This document shows, one piece after another, positions 50,874-59,778 of a stretch of DNA of 64,000 nt (position 1 is its first letter; the number at the start of each line of letters is the position of its first letter). Source of the DNA: Tamlana sp. 2_MG-2023 (lineage in GTDB: Bacteria; Bacteroidota; Bacteroidia; Flavobacteriales; Flavobacteriaceae). The stretch is taken from NCBI RefSeq assembly GCF_030548465.1, contig NZ_JAUOSF010000006.1, positions 124,001 to 188,000 of the forward strand. Direction: 5' to 3'. The notes below the pieces were generated by a model. That model did no database searches, was not told the DNA's origin, and saw only the letters and a program-made list of their open reading frames with translations. The translations under genes were made by a program, and so were the position numbers.

Positions 50874-52409
50874 CTATTTCTGATTTTTAATTCGAATAAC
50901 ATCGTAAAAATCTTTTCTTCGATCCTTTAAATTTTTAACGGCACCGAATGAATGCAGCTCTCTTAGTAAGCTTAAATCGACATCGGCAACCAAAATCATT
51001 TCGGTATTTGTGGTGGCTTCTGCCTTAATACCGTTACTAGGAAATGAAAAATCGCAAGGCGTAAACACGGCTGATTGCGCGTACTGAATGTCCATATTAT
51101 TCACATTTGGTAAATTACCAACACTTCCTGAAATGGCCACATAACACTCATTTTCCACAGCACGTGCTTGGGCACATAAACGCACACGAGAATAACCATT
51201 TTGTGTATCGGTTAAAAACGGAATGAACAAAATATCCATGCCTTCATCTGCCAATAAACGTGCTAATTCTGGAAACTCTGAATCATAACAAATTAAGATT
51301 CCAATTTTACCACAATCAGTTTCAAAGGTTTGCAGTTTATTTCCACGTTGCATACCCCAAACTTTAGCTTCATCTGGAGTGACGTGTATTTTTTCATAAC
51401 GCTCAAAACTACCATCTCTTCGGCATAAATAGCCTACGTTGTATAATTTATCATCCACAACTTCTGGCATAGATCCAGAAATGATATTGATATTATAAGA
51501 AATAGATAACTGTTTAAGCTTTTCAACAATCGTTTCTGTAAATTTCGCTAACTCCCGAATGGCATCAGGTTCATGCATGTGATTGAACTCTGCCATTAAC
51601 GGGGCATTGAAAAACTCTGGAAACACAGCAAAATCGGAACGGTAAGCCGCTACACTATCTATAAAATATTCTACCTGCTGCATCAAATCGTCTAATCCTT
51701 TATAGGGACGCATTTGCCATTGAATCAGGCCAAGTCTAACAATAGTTTTTACGGTACTCGCCTTTATATTGGGTTTTGTATAGTAAATATTATCCCATTC
51801 CATTAAAACCGCATACTCGTTAGAGGCTGTATCCCCTTCTAAGTAATTTTTTAGAACACGAACGGGATGAAAATCGTTTGAAATCTGAAAATTTAAAACA
51901 GGATCATGAATTTCTTTACGTTTTACTTTTTCAATGTATTCTTTAGGTGTTAACGTTTTATGCTTATGGTAATTAGGCATTCTTCCGCCAAAGACAATAC
52001 TTTTTAAATTTAGGTTTTCACAAACTTCCTTTCTGTAATCGTAAAGACGTCTGCCCAAACGTAAACCTCTATATTCTGGCTTGATAAACACATCGATACC
52101 ATATAAAACATCACCATTGGCATTATGATTTTTAAACGATTCACCACCTATAATATCCTCATAAGTATGTTCATCATCAATAGTATCATAATCTACAATA
52201 AGCGATAAGGCGCAACCTGCAATATCACCATCTACTTTAATAACCACCTGTCCCTCTGGGAACATGGTGGTTAAATCTTTAATATGATGTTTCTTCCAAT
52301 ACGAATTAAGCACCCCCGCATACGACTCTAAAGTTGCTGCTTTTAGCTCGGCGAAATCATCAACCGTAAGGTACTTAAGCTCTATATTTTCAATTTTATT
52401 GATATCCAT
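50874..52409 (-). CDS. GNAT acetyltransferase / carbon-nitrogen hydrolase fusion
   Basis: A 511-residue two-domain enzyme. Residues 1-200 are a GNAT domain with a YRGLRLGRRLYDYRKEV acetyl-CoA loop. Residues 220-511 are nitrilase-superfamily, with Glu in VFPEFFNAPL, Lys in EKIHVTPDE and Cys in ILICYDSEFPE as the catalytic triad. It is the last gene of the polyamine operon, three bases after the deoxyhypusine-synthase-like gene. It could acetylate a polyamine and hydrolyse an amide (such as N-carbamoylputrescine), but the operon already has agmatinase, so the reaction is open. Confidence 0.87.
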   Translation of the reverse strand: MDINKIENIELKYLTVDDFAELKAATLESYAGVLNSYWKKHHIKDLTTMFPEGQVVIKVDGDIAGCALSLIVDYDTIDDEHTYEDIIGGESFKNHNANGDVLYGIDVFIKPEYRGLRLGRRLYDYRKEVCENLNLKSIVFGGRMPNYHKHKTLTPKEYIEKVKRKEIHDPVLNFQISNDFHPVRVLKNYLEGDTASNEYAVLMEWDNIYYTKPNIKASTVKTIVRLGLIQWQMRPYKGLDDLMQQVEYFIDSVAAYRSDFAVFPEFFNAPLMAEFNHMHEPDAIRELAKFTETIVEKLKQLSISYNINIISGSMPEVVDDKLYNVGYLCRRDGSFERYEKIHVTPDEAKVWGMQRGNKLQTFETDCGKIGILICYDSEFPELARLLADEGMDILFIPFLTDTQNGYSRVRLCAQARAVENECYVAISGSVGNLPNVNNMDIQYAQSAVFTPCDFSFPSNGIKAEATTNTEMILVADVDLSLLRELHSFGAVKNLKDRRKDFYDVIRIKNQK

Positions 52410-52412
52410 TTT

Positions 52413-53387
52413 TTACTGACCTAATAAATAGGCGAAAATTAAAGGTGCCACAATTGTAGCATCACTTTCAATAATATATTTTGGTGTATCGATATCTAAT
52501 TTACCCCAAGTGATTTTCTCGTTAGGCACAGCACCTGAATACGAACCATAACTTGTTGTAGAATCACTTATTTGGCAGAAATAGCTCCAAAATGGTGTAT
52601 CAGTACGTTCCATATCTTGGTAAAGCATAGGCACCACACAAATTGGGAAATCGCCAGCAATACCACCTCCTATTTGGAAGAAACCAATACCGTTTTTAGA
52701 ATTATCTGTATACCAATCCGCTAAAAAGGTCATGTATTCGATACCCGATTTCATGGTACTTGCTTTCAATTCGCCTTTTAAAACGTAGCTTGCAAAAATA
52801 TTCCCCATCGTACTGTCTTCCCATCCTGGACATACAATAGGTAAGTTTTTTTCCGCGGCAGCGTACATCCAAGAATCTTTTAAATCGATTTCATAATATT
52901 GCTCTAAAACGCCAGACAATAACATTTTGTACATGTATTCATGTGGTAAATAGCGCTCACCTTTAGCTTCAGCTTCTTTCCAGATTTCAACAATGTGACC
53001 TTGTAAACGACGGAAAGCTTCATGCTCTGGAATACACGTATCTGTAACACGGTTTAAGCCCTTTTCTAACAAATCCCATTCTTCTTGAGGTGTTAAATCA
53101 CGGTAGTTAGGCACACGTTTGTAATGTGAATGCGCTACCAAATTCATGATATCCTCTTCTAAATTCGCACCGGTACAAGAAATAATTTGCACTTTATCTT
53201 GGCGAATCATTTCGGCAAAACTTTTACCTAACTCAGCCGTACTCATCGCACCAGCTAGAGATACTAACATCTTAGCACCAGATTCTAATTGCGCTTCGTA
53301 ACCCTTTGCGGCATCAACCAAAGCAGCAGCATTAAAATGTAAATAATGTTTTTCTATGAATTGTGAAATTGGTCCTTTAGTACTCAT
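52413..53387 (-). CDS. Deoxyhypusine-synthase-like protein (possible homospermidine synthase)
   Basis: A 324-residue protein of the deoxyhypusine synthase fold, binding NAD. SLAGAMSTAELGK and ISCTGANLEEDIMNLV are family segments, GGGIAGDFPICVVP the NAD/substrate region, and Lys296 in ITWGKLD is the equivalent of the active-site Lys in DHS. Bacteria lack the eIF5A target, and related bacterial proteins make homospermidine from putrescine, so that is the likely reaction here. ATG at 53387 (MSTKGPISQF) overlaps speB by 11 bases. One copy of the 14-mer family lies at 52850-52863. Confidence 0.88.
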   Translation of the reverse strand: MSTKGPISQFIEKHYLHFNAAALVDAAKGYEAQLESGAKMLVSLAGAMSTAELGKSFAEMIRQDKVQIISCTGANLEEDIMNLVAHSHYKRVPNYRDLTPQEEWDLLEKGLNRVTDTCIPEHEAFRRLQGHIVEIWKEAEAKGERYLPHEYMYKMLLSGVLEQYYEIDLKDSWMYAAAEKNLPIVCPGWEDSTMGNIFASYVLKGELKASTMKSGIEYMTFLADWYTDNSKNGIGFFQIGGGIAGDFPICVVPMLYQDMERTDTPFWSYFCQISDSTTSYGSYSGAVPNEKITWGKLDIDTPKYIIESDATIVAPLIFAYLLGQ

Positions 53388-54315
53388 CGTTATCGGTAAA
53401 TTTTGAAACGTTATTTTTTTGTTTTGAATTGTCGAAGGCATTATCGTAATCATCATCAACACCTTCGCCTATAAATTTATAGCTTAACATCTTGTAATAC
53501 AACTTAGCAGCTAAGAAATCTGATGATTTTTCTTTTTTATTCGGACATAACTCCACAATATCAAAGCCCACCACGTTTTTCTCTGCAAACACTTGTTTTA
53601 AGAAATCTAAAGCTTCATACCATAACAATCCTCCAGGCTCTGGAGTTCCTGTACTTGGCATGATTGACGGATCGAAAGCATCTAAATCGAATGTGATAAA
53701 TACGTTATCTGTCATTTGATCAATGGCTGAATCCATCCAAGAATCATCCATAGCCATCTCGTGTGCAAAGTAGGTTTTCTCAGGATCCATCACGGTTTTT
53801 TCCATAACATCCATAGAACGAATGCCCACTTGAATTAAATTCGTGGTTTGGCTCGCTTCATAAACGGCACAAGCGTGATTACAAGTTGTACCATCGTATT
53901 CCTTACGTAAATCGGCATGCGCATCAATGTGCAACACCGTTAAACTTGGGTACATTTCATTAAAAGCACGAATGGTTCCTATAGAAATAGAATGCTCGCC
54001 ACCAAAAATGGTTACAAATTTATTTTTCTTTATATATTTTTTAGTCGCTTTATGTACGGCCTCAACCATAGCTTCAGGCGATTCATTTTCAGTAACCGCT
54101 TTAGCTAAATATACCCCTTGTTGGTATACTTCTGTTTCCGTTTCAATATCGTAAAGCTCCATATTTTCTGAAGCATCTAAAAAGGCTTCCGGACCTTTAT
54201 CAGATCCCTTCTGCCAAGTGCTTGTACCATCGTAAGGCACAGGAATTAAAACTATTTTTGCGTTTTCTAATTTCCCGAATTCTTCTGGAATCCCCGCGTA
54301 GGTTCTATTGCTCAT
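53377..54315 (-). CDS. speB: Agmatinase-type ureohydrolase
   Basis: A 312-residue binuclear manganese hydrolase that turns agmatine into putrescine and urea. GGEHSISIG, LHIDAHADLRKEYDG and FDLDAFDPS supply the metal ligands. It lies between the decarboxylase (11-base overlap) and the DHS-like gene (11-base overlap), so the three are probably made together. Guanidinobutyrase or arginase are alternatives, but the context favours agmatine. Confidence 0.91.
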   Translation of the reverse strand: MSNRTYAGIPEEFGKLENAKIVLIPVPYDGTSTWQKGSDKGPEAFLDASENMELYDIETETEVYQQGVYLAKAVTENESPEAMVEAVHKATKKYIKKNKFVTIFGGEHSISIGTIRAFNEMYPSLTVLHIDAHADLRKEYDGTTCNHACAVYEASQTTNLIQVGIRSMDVMEKTVMDPEKTYFAHEMAMDDSWMDSAIDQMTDNVFITFDLDAFDPSIMPSTGTPEPGGLLWYEALDFLKQVFAEKNVVGFDIVELCPNKKEKSSDFLAAKLYYKMLSYKFIGEGVDDDYDNAFDNSKQKNNVSKFTDNDEY

Positions 54316-55702
54316 AACCTAAAATTTTAAGTAAGTCTTCACTTTTTTGTTGTTCACTAAATAATTTTGTTGTGATGTTTCCATCGGCATCTCTATCGAT
54401 TAACACATGCTTCGGCGACGGAATTAAACAGTGTTGTAATCCGCCAAAACCACCTATACTTTCTTGGTAAGCACCTGTGTTAAAAAAGCCAATATATAAA
54501 GGTTTTTCCTTGTTATATTTAGGCATGTAAATCGCGTTCATGTGCTGCTCGCTATTGTAATAATCATCGCTATCGCAAGTTAAACCACCCAATAAAACAC
54601 GCTCATAACTATCTTGCCAACGGTTTAATGCTAACATAATAAAACGCTTATTTATTGCCCAAGTATCTGGTAAAGTTGTAATGAATGATGAGTTAATCAT
54701 ATTCCACTTTTCACGATCATTCTGTTGTTTTTGGTACAGAACCTCGTAAATCGCACCACCACTTTCACCCACTGTAAAACTTCCAAATTCGGTAAAAATA
54801 TTTGGCACATCAACCTCTTCTTCTTCACAAGTTAATTTGATTTGATTAATGATTTCATCAACCATATATTCATAATCAAAATCAAAAACCAACGAGTTTT
54901 TAATAGGGAAACCACCACCAATATTTAAACTATCTAGCGACGGACAAATTTTCTTCAGACTGGTATAAACCTTCAAACATTTAAGAAGCTCGTTCCAGTA
55001 ATAGGCCGTATCGCGAATGCCCGTATTAATAAAAAAGTGAAGCATTTTTAGTTCGACCTTTTTATTGTTAGCAATCTGATTTTTATAAAACGGCACAATG
55101 TTTTTATATCCAATCCCTAGTCTAGAGGTGTAAAATTCAAATTTAGGCTCCTCTTCCGAAGCTATTCGAATCCCCACATTAAATTTGCCTTCAATTTCCT
55201 GAGAAAGCAAATCAATTTCCTCGTAATTATCAATAATCGGAATCGCATTTTTATGCCCGTTATTAATTAATCGTGCAATGTTCGTCACATACTGGGCACG
55301 TTTAAAACCGTTGCTAATTACAAAAGTTTCATCTGTAATTTTGCCTTCAGCTTTTAGGCTTTCCACGATATCAATATCAAAAGCCGACGAGGTTTCAATA
55401 TGAATATCATTCTTTAAAGCCGTATCTAAAACATGCTTAAAATGCGAACTTTTTGTACAATAACAATAGTTGTATCTCCCCTTGTAATCATGTTTTTCAA
55501 TCGCATCGGCAAACCATTTTTTTGCTCTACCAATGTTGTTAGAAATTTGCGGTAAGTATGTGAATTTTAACGGTGCACCGTACTCTTTTGTAAGAGCCAT
55601 TAAATCGATATCATGGAAATGCAACTGTCCTTTATCAACCTTAAATTCTTCCTGCGGAAAATCATAAGTTTGATTTATTAAATCAATATATTTAGTATTC
55701 AA
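54305..55702 (-). CDS. speA: Arginine decarboxylase (fold III, short form)
   Basis: A 465-residue PLP enzyme of the alanine-racemase-like decarboxylase fold. YNYCYCTKSSHFKHVLD has the PLP Lys, LNIGGGFPIKN binds phosphate, and CDSDDYYN has the catalytic Cys-Asp pair. It is much shorter than SpeA of enterobacteria but typical for flavobacteria. Its place before agmatinase supports arginine as substrate. First gene of a four-gene polyamine operon whose members overlap or nearly touch. Confidence 0.88.
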   Translation of the reverse strand: MNTKYIDLINQTYDFPQEEFKVDKGQLHFHDIDLMALTKEYGAPLKFTYLPQISNNIGRAKKWFADAIEKHDYKGRYNYCYCTKSSHFKHVLDTALKNDIHIETSSAFDIDIVESLKAEGKITDETFVISNGFKRAQYVTNIARLINNGHKNAIPIIDNYEEIDLLSQEIEGKFNVGIRIASEEEPKFEFYTSRLGIGYKNIVPFYKNQIANNKKVELKMLHFFINTGIRDTAYYWNELLKCLKVYTSLKKICPSLDSLNIGGGFPIKNSLVFDFDYEYMVDEIINQIKLTCEEEEVDVPNIFTEFGSFTVGESGGAIYEVLYQKQQNDREKWNMINSSFITTLPDTWAINKRFIMLALNRWQDSYERVLLGGLTCDSDDYYNSEQHMNAIYMPKYNKEKPLYIGFFNTGAYQESIGGFGGLQHCLIPSPKHVLIDRDADGNITTKLFSEQQKSEDLLKILGYEQ

Positions 55703-56052
55703 TGTAATTTATTTTAAAAAGTTAAAGATGTAATGCACAGATTAACTGTACGTTAATATAACGAAAAATAAATAATATCAAATTTGAATTTCCTTCTCGG
55801 TAGTAGGCACAAAGCCGTATTTATGCTGAATAGCATATATGGGAGACACGGAAGTTAGCTTTAAAATTCGGTCGCTTAATCTGTAAGCTGCTTTTGAATA
55901 TGACTTCCTAATTTTCAAAAGCCCGAACATAGAAACACAGTTCAATTTGTTCAGCTAAATAGAGTGCAAATGAAAAACAAAAAAATGAATTACAAACTTT
56001 TTTTTAGTTTTTTTTTGAAAATTTTATAATTCAATTCTTTTCATCGTCATTT

Positions 56053-56158
56053 GGGCGTTACCACATCCTTCGACTCCGCTCAGGACAGGTGGTCGGGCTA
56101 TCCGTTTCAATCTTTTTTGAAAATAAAAAAAGGATTTCCACTGCTATCCCTAACGCGG
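56053..56158. repeat. GGGCGTTA ... TAACGCGG repeat unit
   Basis: Inverted ends GGGCGTTA (56053-56060) and TAACGCGG (56151-56158) share GCGTTA/TAACGC. Inside are TCCTTCGACTCCGCTCAGGA and GGTCGGGCTATCC, phrases I associate with a dispersed repeat found in many Bacteroidota genomes. GC content is higher than the surroundings. Confidence 0.6.
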
Positions 56159-56462
56159 GTTTTGGTTTTTAGTTGCTTACTCTTGCGGGGTTGTAACACG
56201 GAGTTACGCTATGGTTTCACAGAGGTTCACTGAGTTTTTTAGACACGAATTGATACTTATACTGTTTATGAAAATCAACGTAAGATTAAGCCTAACAACT
56301 AGCAACCAATAATTTTAGACACAGATTTCACCGATTTTCACAAATTGTGTCATGCGTTGCAACTCTTTGCGTCTCCTGCAACTATGCGAGAGATTATTAT
56401 GCTAAGCAATGAAGATAAATTGGGCTCGGACACACCTGTAGTCCCCTCAACGGCACAAAAAA

Positions 56463-56529
56463 ATGCTGAAACAATTTCCACATGACTCACATTTCTTGTT
56501 TTGTCACGCCGAATTCATTTCAGCATCTC
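56463..56529. repeat. Long imperfect hairpin (paired dispersed repeats)
   Basis: ATGCTGAAACAATTTC (56463-56478) faces GAATTCATTTCAGCAT (56511-56526), complementary at 13 of 16 positions. The right half belongs to the GTCATGTCGAACTTG-type family also seen at 35675-35703. Confidence 0.55.
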
Positions 56530-56553
56530 TTAAATTATAACATCTATGCTTTA

Positions 56554-57411
56554 TTAAAGCATTTTAAGCGTATTAAGCTCTTGCTCGGTCAGGTGTTTCC
56601 AACTACCACGAGGAATATCTTTTTTAGTAAGATGTCCAATCGCTACACAGTCTAAGCTGATAATTTCATATTTAAAGTAATCAAAAATAGTACGGATAAT
56701 CGTATTACCTGTATTCTTGATTTTTAATCCGATTTCTTTTTTAGAAGCCCCATCAATATAACTAATCTCTTCAACTTCAATCAACTTACCTTCAGACTTA
56801 AATCCTTCTTGAATCTTTTTTAAATCTTCAAGCTTTAAGTTTTTATCTAATTCCACTTGAAATAAACGTGGTACGCCATGCTTAGAATTCGTGAATTTAG
56901 CTGTAATAGCATCATCATTAGTAAACAACAACAATCCTTTGGAATTTCTTCCTAAACGACCTATTGGTTTTATTCTAGAACTTGTAGCATTAGCTACTAA
57001 ATCCATAACAGTTCTTCCTTTACCCTCACTAGTTGTTGTCGCAAAACCTTTAGGTTTATTAAGCAATACGTAAGCTTTTTTCTCTGGATTGATACGCGCT
57101 CCATCGTAACGCACCTCATCGCCAGGCTTTACCTTATAGCCCATTTCGGTAATTATTTTACCGTTTACAGCAACTAAACCGGTTGCAATATGCACATCGG
57201 CTTCACGACGTGAGCACATCCCCGCATTGGCAACATATTTATTCAACCTAATTTCATCAGGGTTTCCTGCTTTTTTAGGTGCTGGATTTTTAGGCTCTGT
57301 ATTTGATTTTTTAATAGGTGCATTTCCTCTTGCATAACTTGTAGAACGTGTGTTTCCACTTCCGCGTCCCGATGGCTTTCCTTTTCCTTTACTCCCTTGG
57401 TGTCTGTTCAT
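56554..57411 (-). CDS. RsuA/RluB-family pseudouridine synthase homologue, altered active site
   Basis: A 285-residue protein. Residues 1-50 are a basic Gly/Ser/Lys tail. An S4 RNA-binding domain follows (IRLNKYVANAGMCSRREAD, 54-72), then the synthase domain (VLLNKPKGFATT). The family motif GRLD, whose Asp is the catalytic residue, reads GRLG here (Gly154, codon GGA at 56950-56952) in KPIGRLGRNSKGLLLFTNDD. The rest is intact, so it may bind rRNA without isomerising uridine, or use another residue. Single-gene unit. Confidence 0.85.
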   Translation of the reverse strand: MNRHQGSKGKGKPSGRGSGNTRSTSYARGNAPIKKSNTEPKNPAPKKAGNPDEIRLNKYVANAGMCSRREADVHIATGLVAVNGKIITEMGYKVKPGDEVRYDGARINPEKKAYVLLNKPKGFATTTSEGKGRTVMDLVANATSSRIKPIGRLGRNSKGLLLFTNDDAITAKFTNSKHGVPRLFQVELDKNLKLEDLKKIQEGFKSEGKLIEVEEISYIDGASKKEIGLKIKNTGNTIIRTIFDYFKYEIISLDCVAIGHLTKKDIPRGSWKHLTEQELNTLKML

Positions 57412-57427
57412 GACTTAAAATTTTATG

Positions 57428-57435
57428 CAAAGATA
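57428..57435 (-). promoter_or_regulatory. Candidate -7 element for the RsuA/RluB-like gene
   Basis: TATCTTTG on the minus strand, perfect TAnnTTTG, 16 bases upstream of the ATG. No TTG at -33. Confidence 0.38.
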
Positions 57436-57533
57436 TACTTAAAATTATGACTTCTTAATTAAGATGTATTATTTGTGTGCTAATTAGGCATTGTGAGTTA
57501 AAAATAGGCATTTTTTAAAGCGACATGACACCT

Positions 57534-58436
57534 TTAAATTCGATTCAAAATAACATGTACATCAATAAGTAGAATGCTAAAAACACCGGCAAGGATAATA
57601 AACTTCAAAATATTATGCAGTATTAAATAGTGCAGTTTCGCATTTGATTTCCAAAGAAATATTAAAAACAAAAACAATAGAAATGTACTCAGATAAAAGA
57701 ACAGATCCATGTGCCCCACATCATACTTAAAAATCAAAAAATATTCAGGTACTAGCGTTAAACCAGCTAAAATAGTCAGCATCACTTTAGACACTTTCTC
57801 ACCATAAGCCACTGGAATAGTCACATAATTTTGAGCAATATCTCCTTTAATATTTTCAAGATCCTTGGTTAATTCTCGCATCGCAATCATTAAAAACAAA
57901 AAGACGGCATGAACAAAAATGACGGTTTCATAATTTTTATAGTACATGAAAATGGCGAAAAATGGCGTAATCATGAGTACTGCAGAAGTAAAATTACCAA
58001 TAAAAGGCATTTTTTTCAACTTGTGAGAATATAACCAAATTCCGAAAATGTAAATAGAAAAGAATATAACAGCATTAAACGATACATAACTCGCCATGAC
58101 TACTGCTAGAAAATTAAGAACAAAATAAAAGGAGAGTTTTGTATTCTGACTCACCAGTTTATCTAACCGTGATTTTATAGGCCGATTGATTAAATCTTTT
58201 TCAGAATCATAGAAATTATTAATAATATACCCCCCAGCAATGGTTGCCGAAGAAGCTAAAACTAACATGAGTAAATTAAGATCTGAAACCACCTCTTTTA
58301 AAGGTTTATCATGAGCCAAAATATAAATAGCCGTTAGGTACTGGGCGATTATAACAATTAAAATATTATAACCACGAACTACAGAAAGCATACTAAAAAA
58401 CTTAAGTAGAATGTGCTTCTGTCTTCGGTTTAACAT
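57534..58436 (-). CDS. UbiA-family prenyltransferase
   Basis: A 300-residue membrane enzyme with eight to nine helices. NNFYDSEKDLINRPIKSR is the first Asp-rich motif and RELTKDLENIKGD the second; both bind Mg and prenyl diphosphate. In Bacteroidota this branch is annotated as geranylgeranylglycerol-phosphate geranylgeranyltransferase, but acceptor is not proven. It follows two mevalonate-pathway genes (51 bases after the kinase), which would provide the isoprenoid donor. Confidence 0.87.
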   Translation of the reverse strand: MLNRRQKHILLKFFSMLSVVRGYNILIVIIAQYLTAIYILAHDKPLKEVVSDLNLLMLVLASSATIAGGYIINNFYDSEKDLINRPIKSRLDKLVSQNTKLSFYFVLNFLAVVMASYVSFNAVIFFSIYIFGIWLYSHKLKKMPFIGNFTSAVLMITPFFAIFMYYKNYETVIFVHAVFLFLMIAMRELTKDLENIKGDIAQNYVTIPVAYGEKVSKVMLTILAGLTLVPEYFLIFKYDVGHMDLFFYLSTFLLFLFLIFLWKSNAKLHYLILHNILKFIILAGVFSILLIDVHVILNRI

Positions 58437-58487
58437 AAAAAAACTTTGGAATAAAACCCTTAGTTGTATTAAGGGTTGCGGAGATAT

Positions 58488-59417
58488 TTAGAAGTTATAA
58501 ACGACTTCCAGTTTATAGTCACTCAACGATTTTTTGGCTTTTTCGATATCTTCGGTAAAACCAAGAATATAGCCACCACCACCAGAACCACAAAGTTTTA
58601 AGTAGTAATCGTTTGTATTAATACCGTTTTCCCAAAGCTCATGAAACTGTTGCGGAATCATGGGTTTAAAATGACTTAAAACCACTTTAGAAAGTTGCTT
58701 TGTATTCTTGAATAATGACTTTACATTTCCTTTTAAGAAATCGTCCACACAAGCATCGGTATGCTTAATAAACTGTGTTTTAAGCATATTACGAAAGCCT
58801 TCTTGCTTCATGTTTTCCATAAACAAGCTCACCATTGGTGCTGTTTCTCCAATAATTCCACTATCAATTAAAAACACAGCGCCCTTCCCTTCACTTTGTT
58901 GGGCAGGAATTCCTGTAGCTTCAATATTATCTTTAGAATTTATTAAAATAGGAATGCTTAAATAACTGTTTAAAGGATCTAATCCAGAAGATTTTCCGTG
59001 GAAAAAAGATTCCATAGTCGAAAAAATCGATTTCAGTTTTAATAACTTCTCTCTGGTTAAATTTTCAAGAACTGTAATTTTATCAAAAGCATACTGGTCG
59101 TAAATAGCTGCAACCAACGCACCGCTACTACCTACACCATAACCTTGCGGAATTGAAGAATCAAAGTACATCCCTGAATTCACATCTTCCAACAACAAAT
59201 CATTATCAAAACGCACCAAGTCCTCATCGATATTCTGAATATATTCAGCAAAACGTTTTAAACTCGCGTTTGATTCTATGGCAGCTTCCGAAGGGTTTTC
59301 AGACTTCTTTAATGCACCATTATAAAAATTATAAGGAATGGATAGGCCTTTAGAATCTTTTATGATTCCGTACTCGCCGAAAAGTAGAATTTTAGAATAA
59401 AATAAAGGTCCTTTCAT
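58488..59417 (-). CDS. Mevalonate kinase-like GHMP kinase
   Basis: A 309-residue GHMP-fold kinase. YSKILLFGEYGII opens the fold, GYGVGSSGALVAAIYD (about 90-105) is the ATP loop, and KLCGSGGGGYILGF the third motif. Context with diphosphomevalonate decarboxylase favours mevalonate kinase; phosphomevalonate kinase is the alternative, as only one kinase is in the window. Start ATG at 59417. Confidence 0.86.
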   Translation of the reverse strand: MKGPLFYSKILLFGEYGIIKDSKGLSIPYNFYNGALKKSENPSEAAIESNASLKRFAEYIQNIDEDLVRFDNDLLLEDVNSGMYFDSSIPQGYGVGSSGALVAAIYDQYAFDKITVLENLTREKLLKLKSIFSTMESFFHGKSSGLDPLNSYLSIPILINSKDNIEATGIPAQQSEGKGAVFLIDSGIIGETAPMVSLFMENMKQEGFRNMLKTQFIKHTDACVDDFLKGNVKSLFKNTKQLSKVVLSHFKPMIPQQFHELWENGINTNDYYLKLCGSGGGGYILGFTEDIEKAKKSLSDYKLEVVYNF

Positions 59418-59778
59418 ATATTCAATTAATTATTCGTAATGAAAAATTAATAATTTTTTTTGATTCAATGTCTAATTAAACCTCTATAAAGGCTTCTACA
59501 TCAAATACGCAGCAAAGATAGTTAGAAAAATTTAAATAGGTTGTACTTTGTAATGGCACATCTATGAGTGGTTGGAAAAACGCGATTACTGGTTAGCGAA
59601 ATTTGTTTATACGTTTATTTGTTGAATCGTGTAATCGGTGACCGTACAACTTAATTGAAGTAAAGTGTTAAATTGATTATTTTTTATTGACTATTGAATA
59701 TTAAGGGGTGCGTTTATTTGAAAACGGTTTATTCGTTGAATCGAACTACTGCAACTGAGACTGAGACTAAATTTTTAA
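59418..59778. repeat. 361-base gap with a 17-bp direct repeat
   Basis: No gene is seen. GTTTATTTGTTGAATCG (59613-59629) recurs as GTTTATTCGTTGAATCG (59727-59743), one mismatch, 98 bases apart. The rest is A/T-rich, with a short GAGACTGAGACT tandem near 59758. No clear terminator. Confidence 0.5.

Larger units (their letters stand above)
55703..56553. repeat. 850-base intergenic region rich in degenerate repeats
   Basis: No credible gene. From left: A/T-rich sequence (55703-56050) with poly-T stretches; a composite repeat at 56053-56158; a stretch with the phrases GTTTCACAGAGGTTCACTGAG and ACAGATTTCACCGATTTTCA, typical of degenerate dispersed repeats (about 56190-56350); and a long imperfect hairpin at 56463-56529. 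A 60-codon open frame at 56051-56233 lies within the repeat and is judged non-coding. Confidence 0.65.

Noticed and set aside
56051-56233. 60-codon open frame in the intergenic repeat
   Set aside because: Most of it is the dispersed repeat with TTCGACTCCGCTCAGGA text; not a gene.
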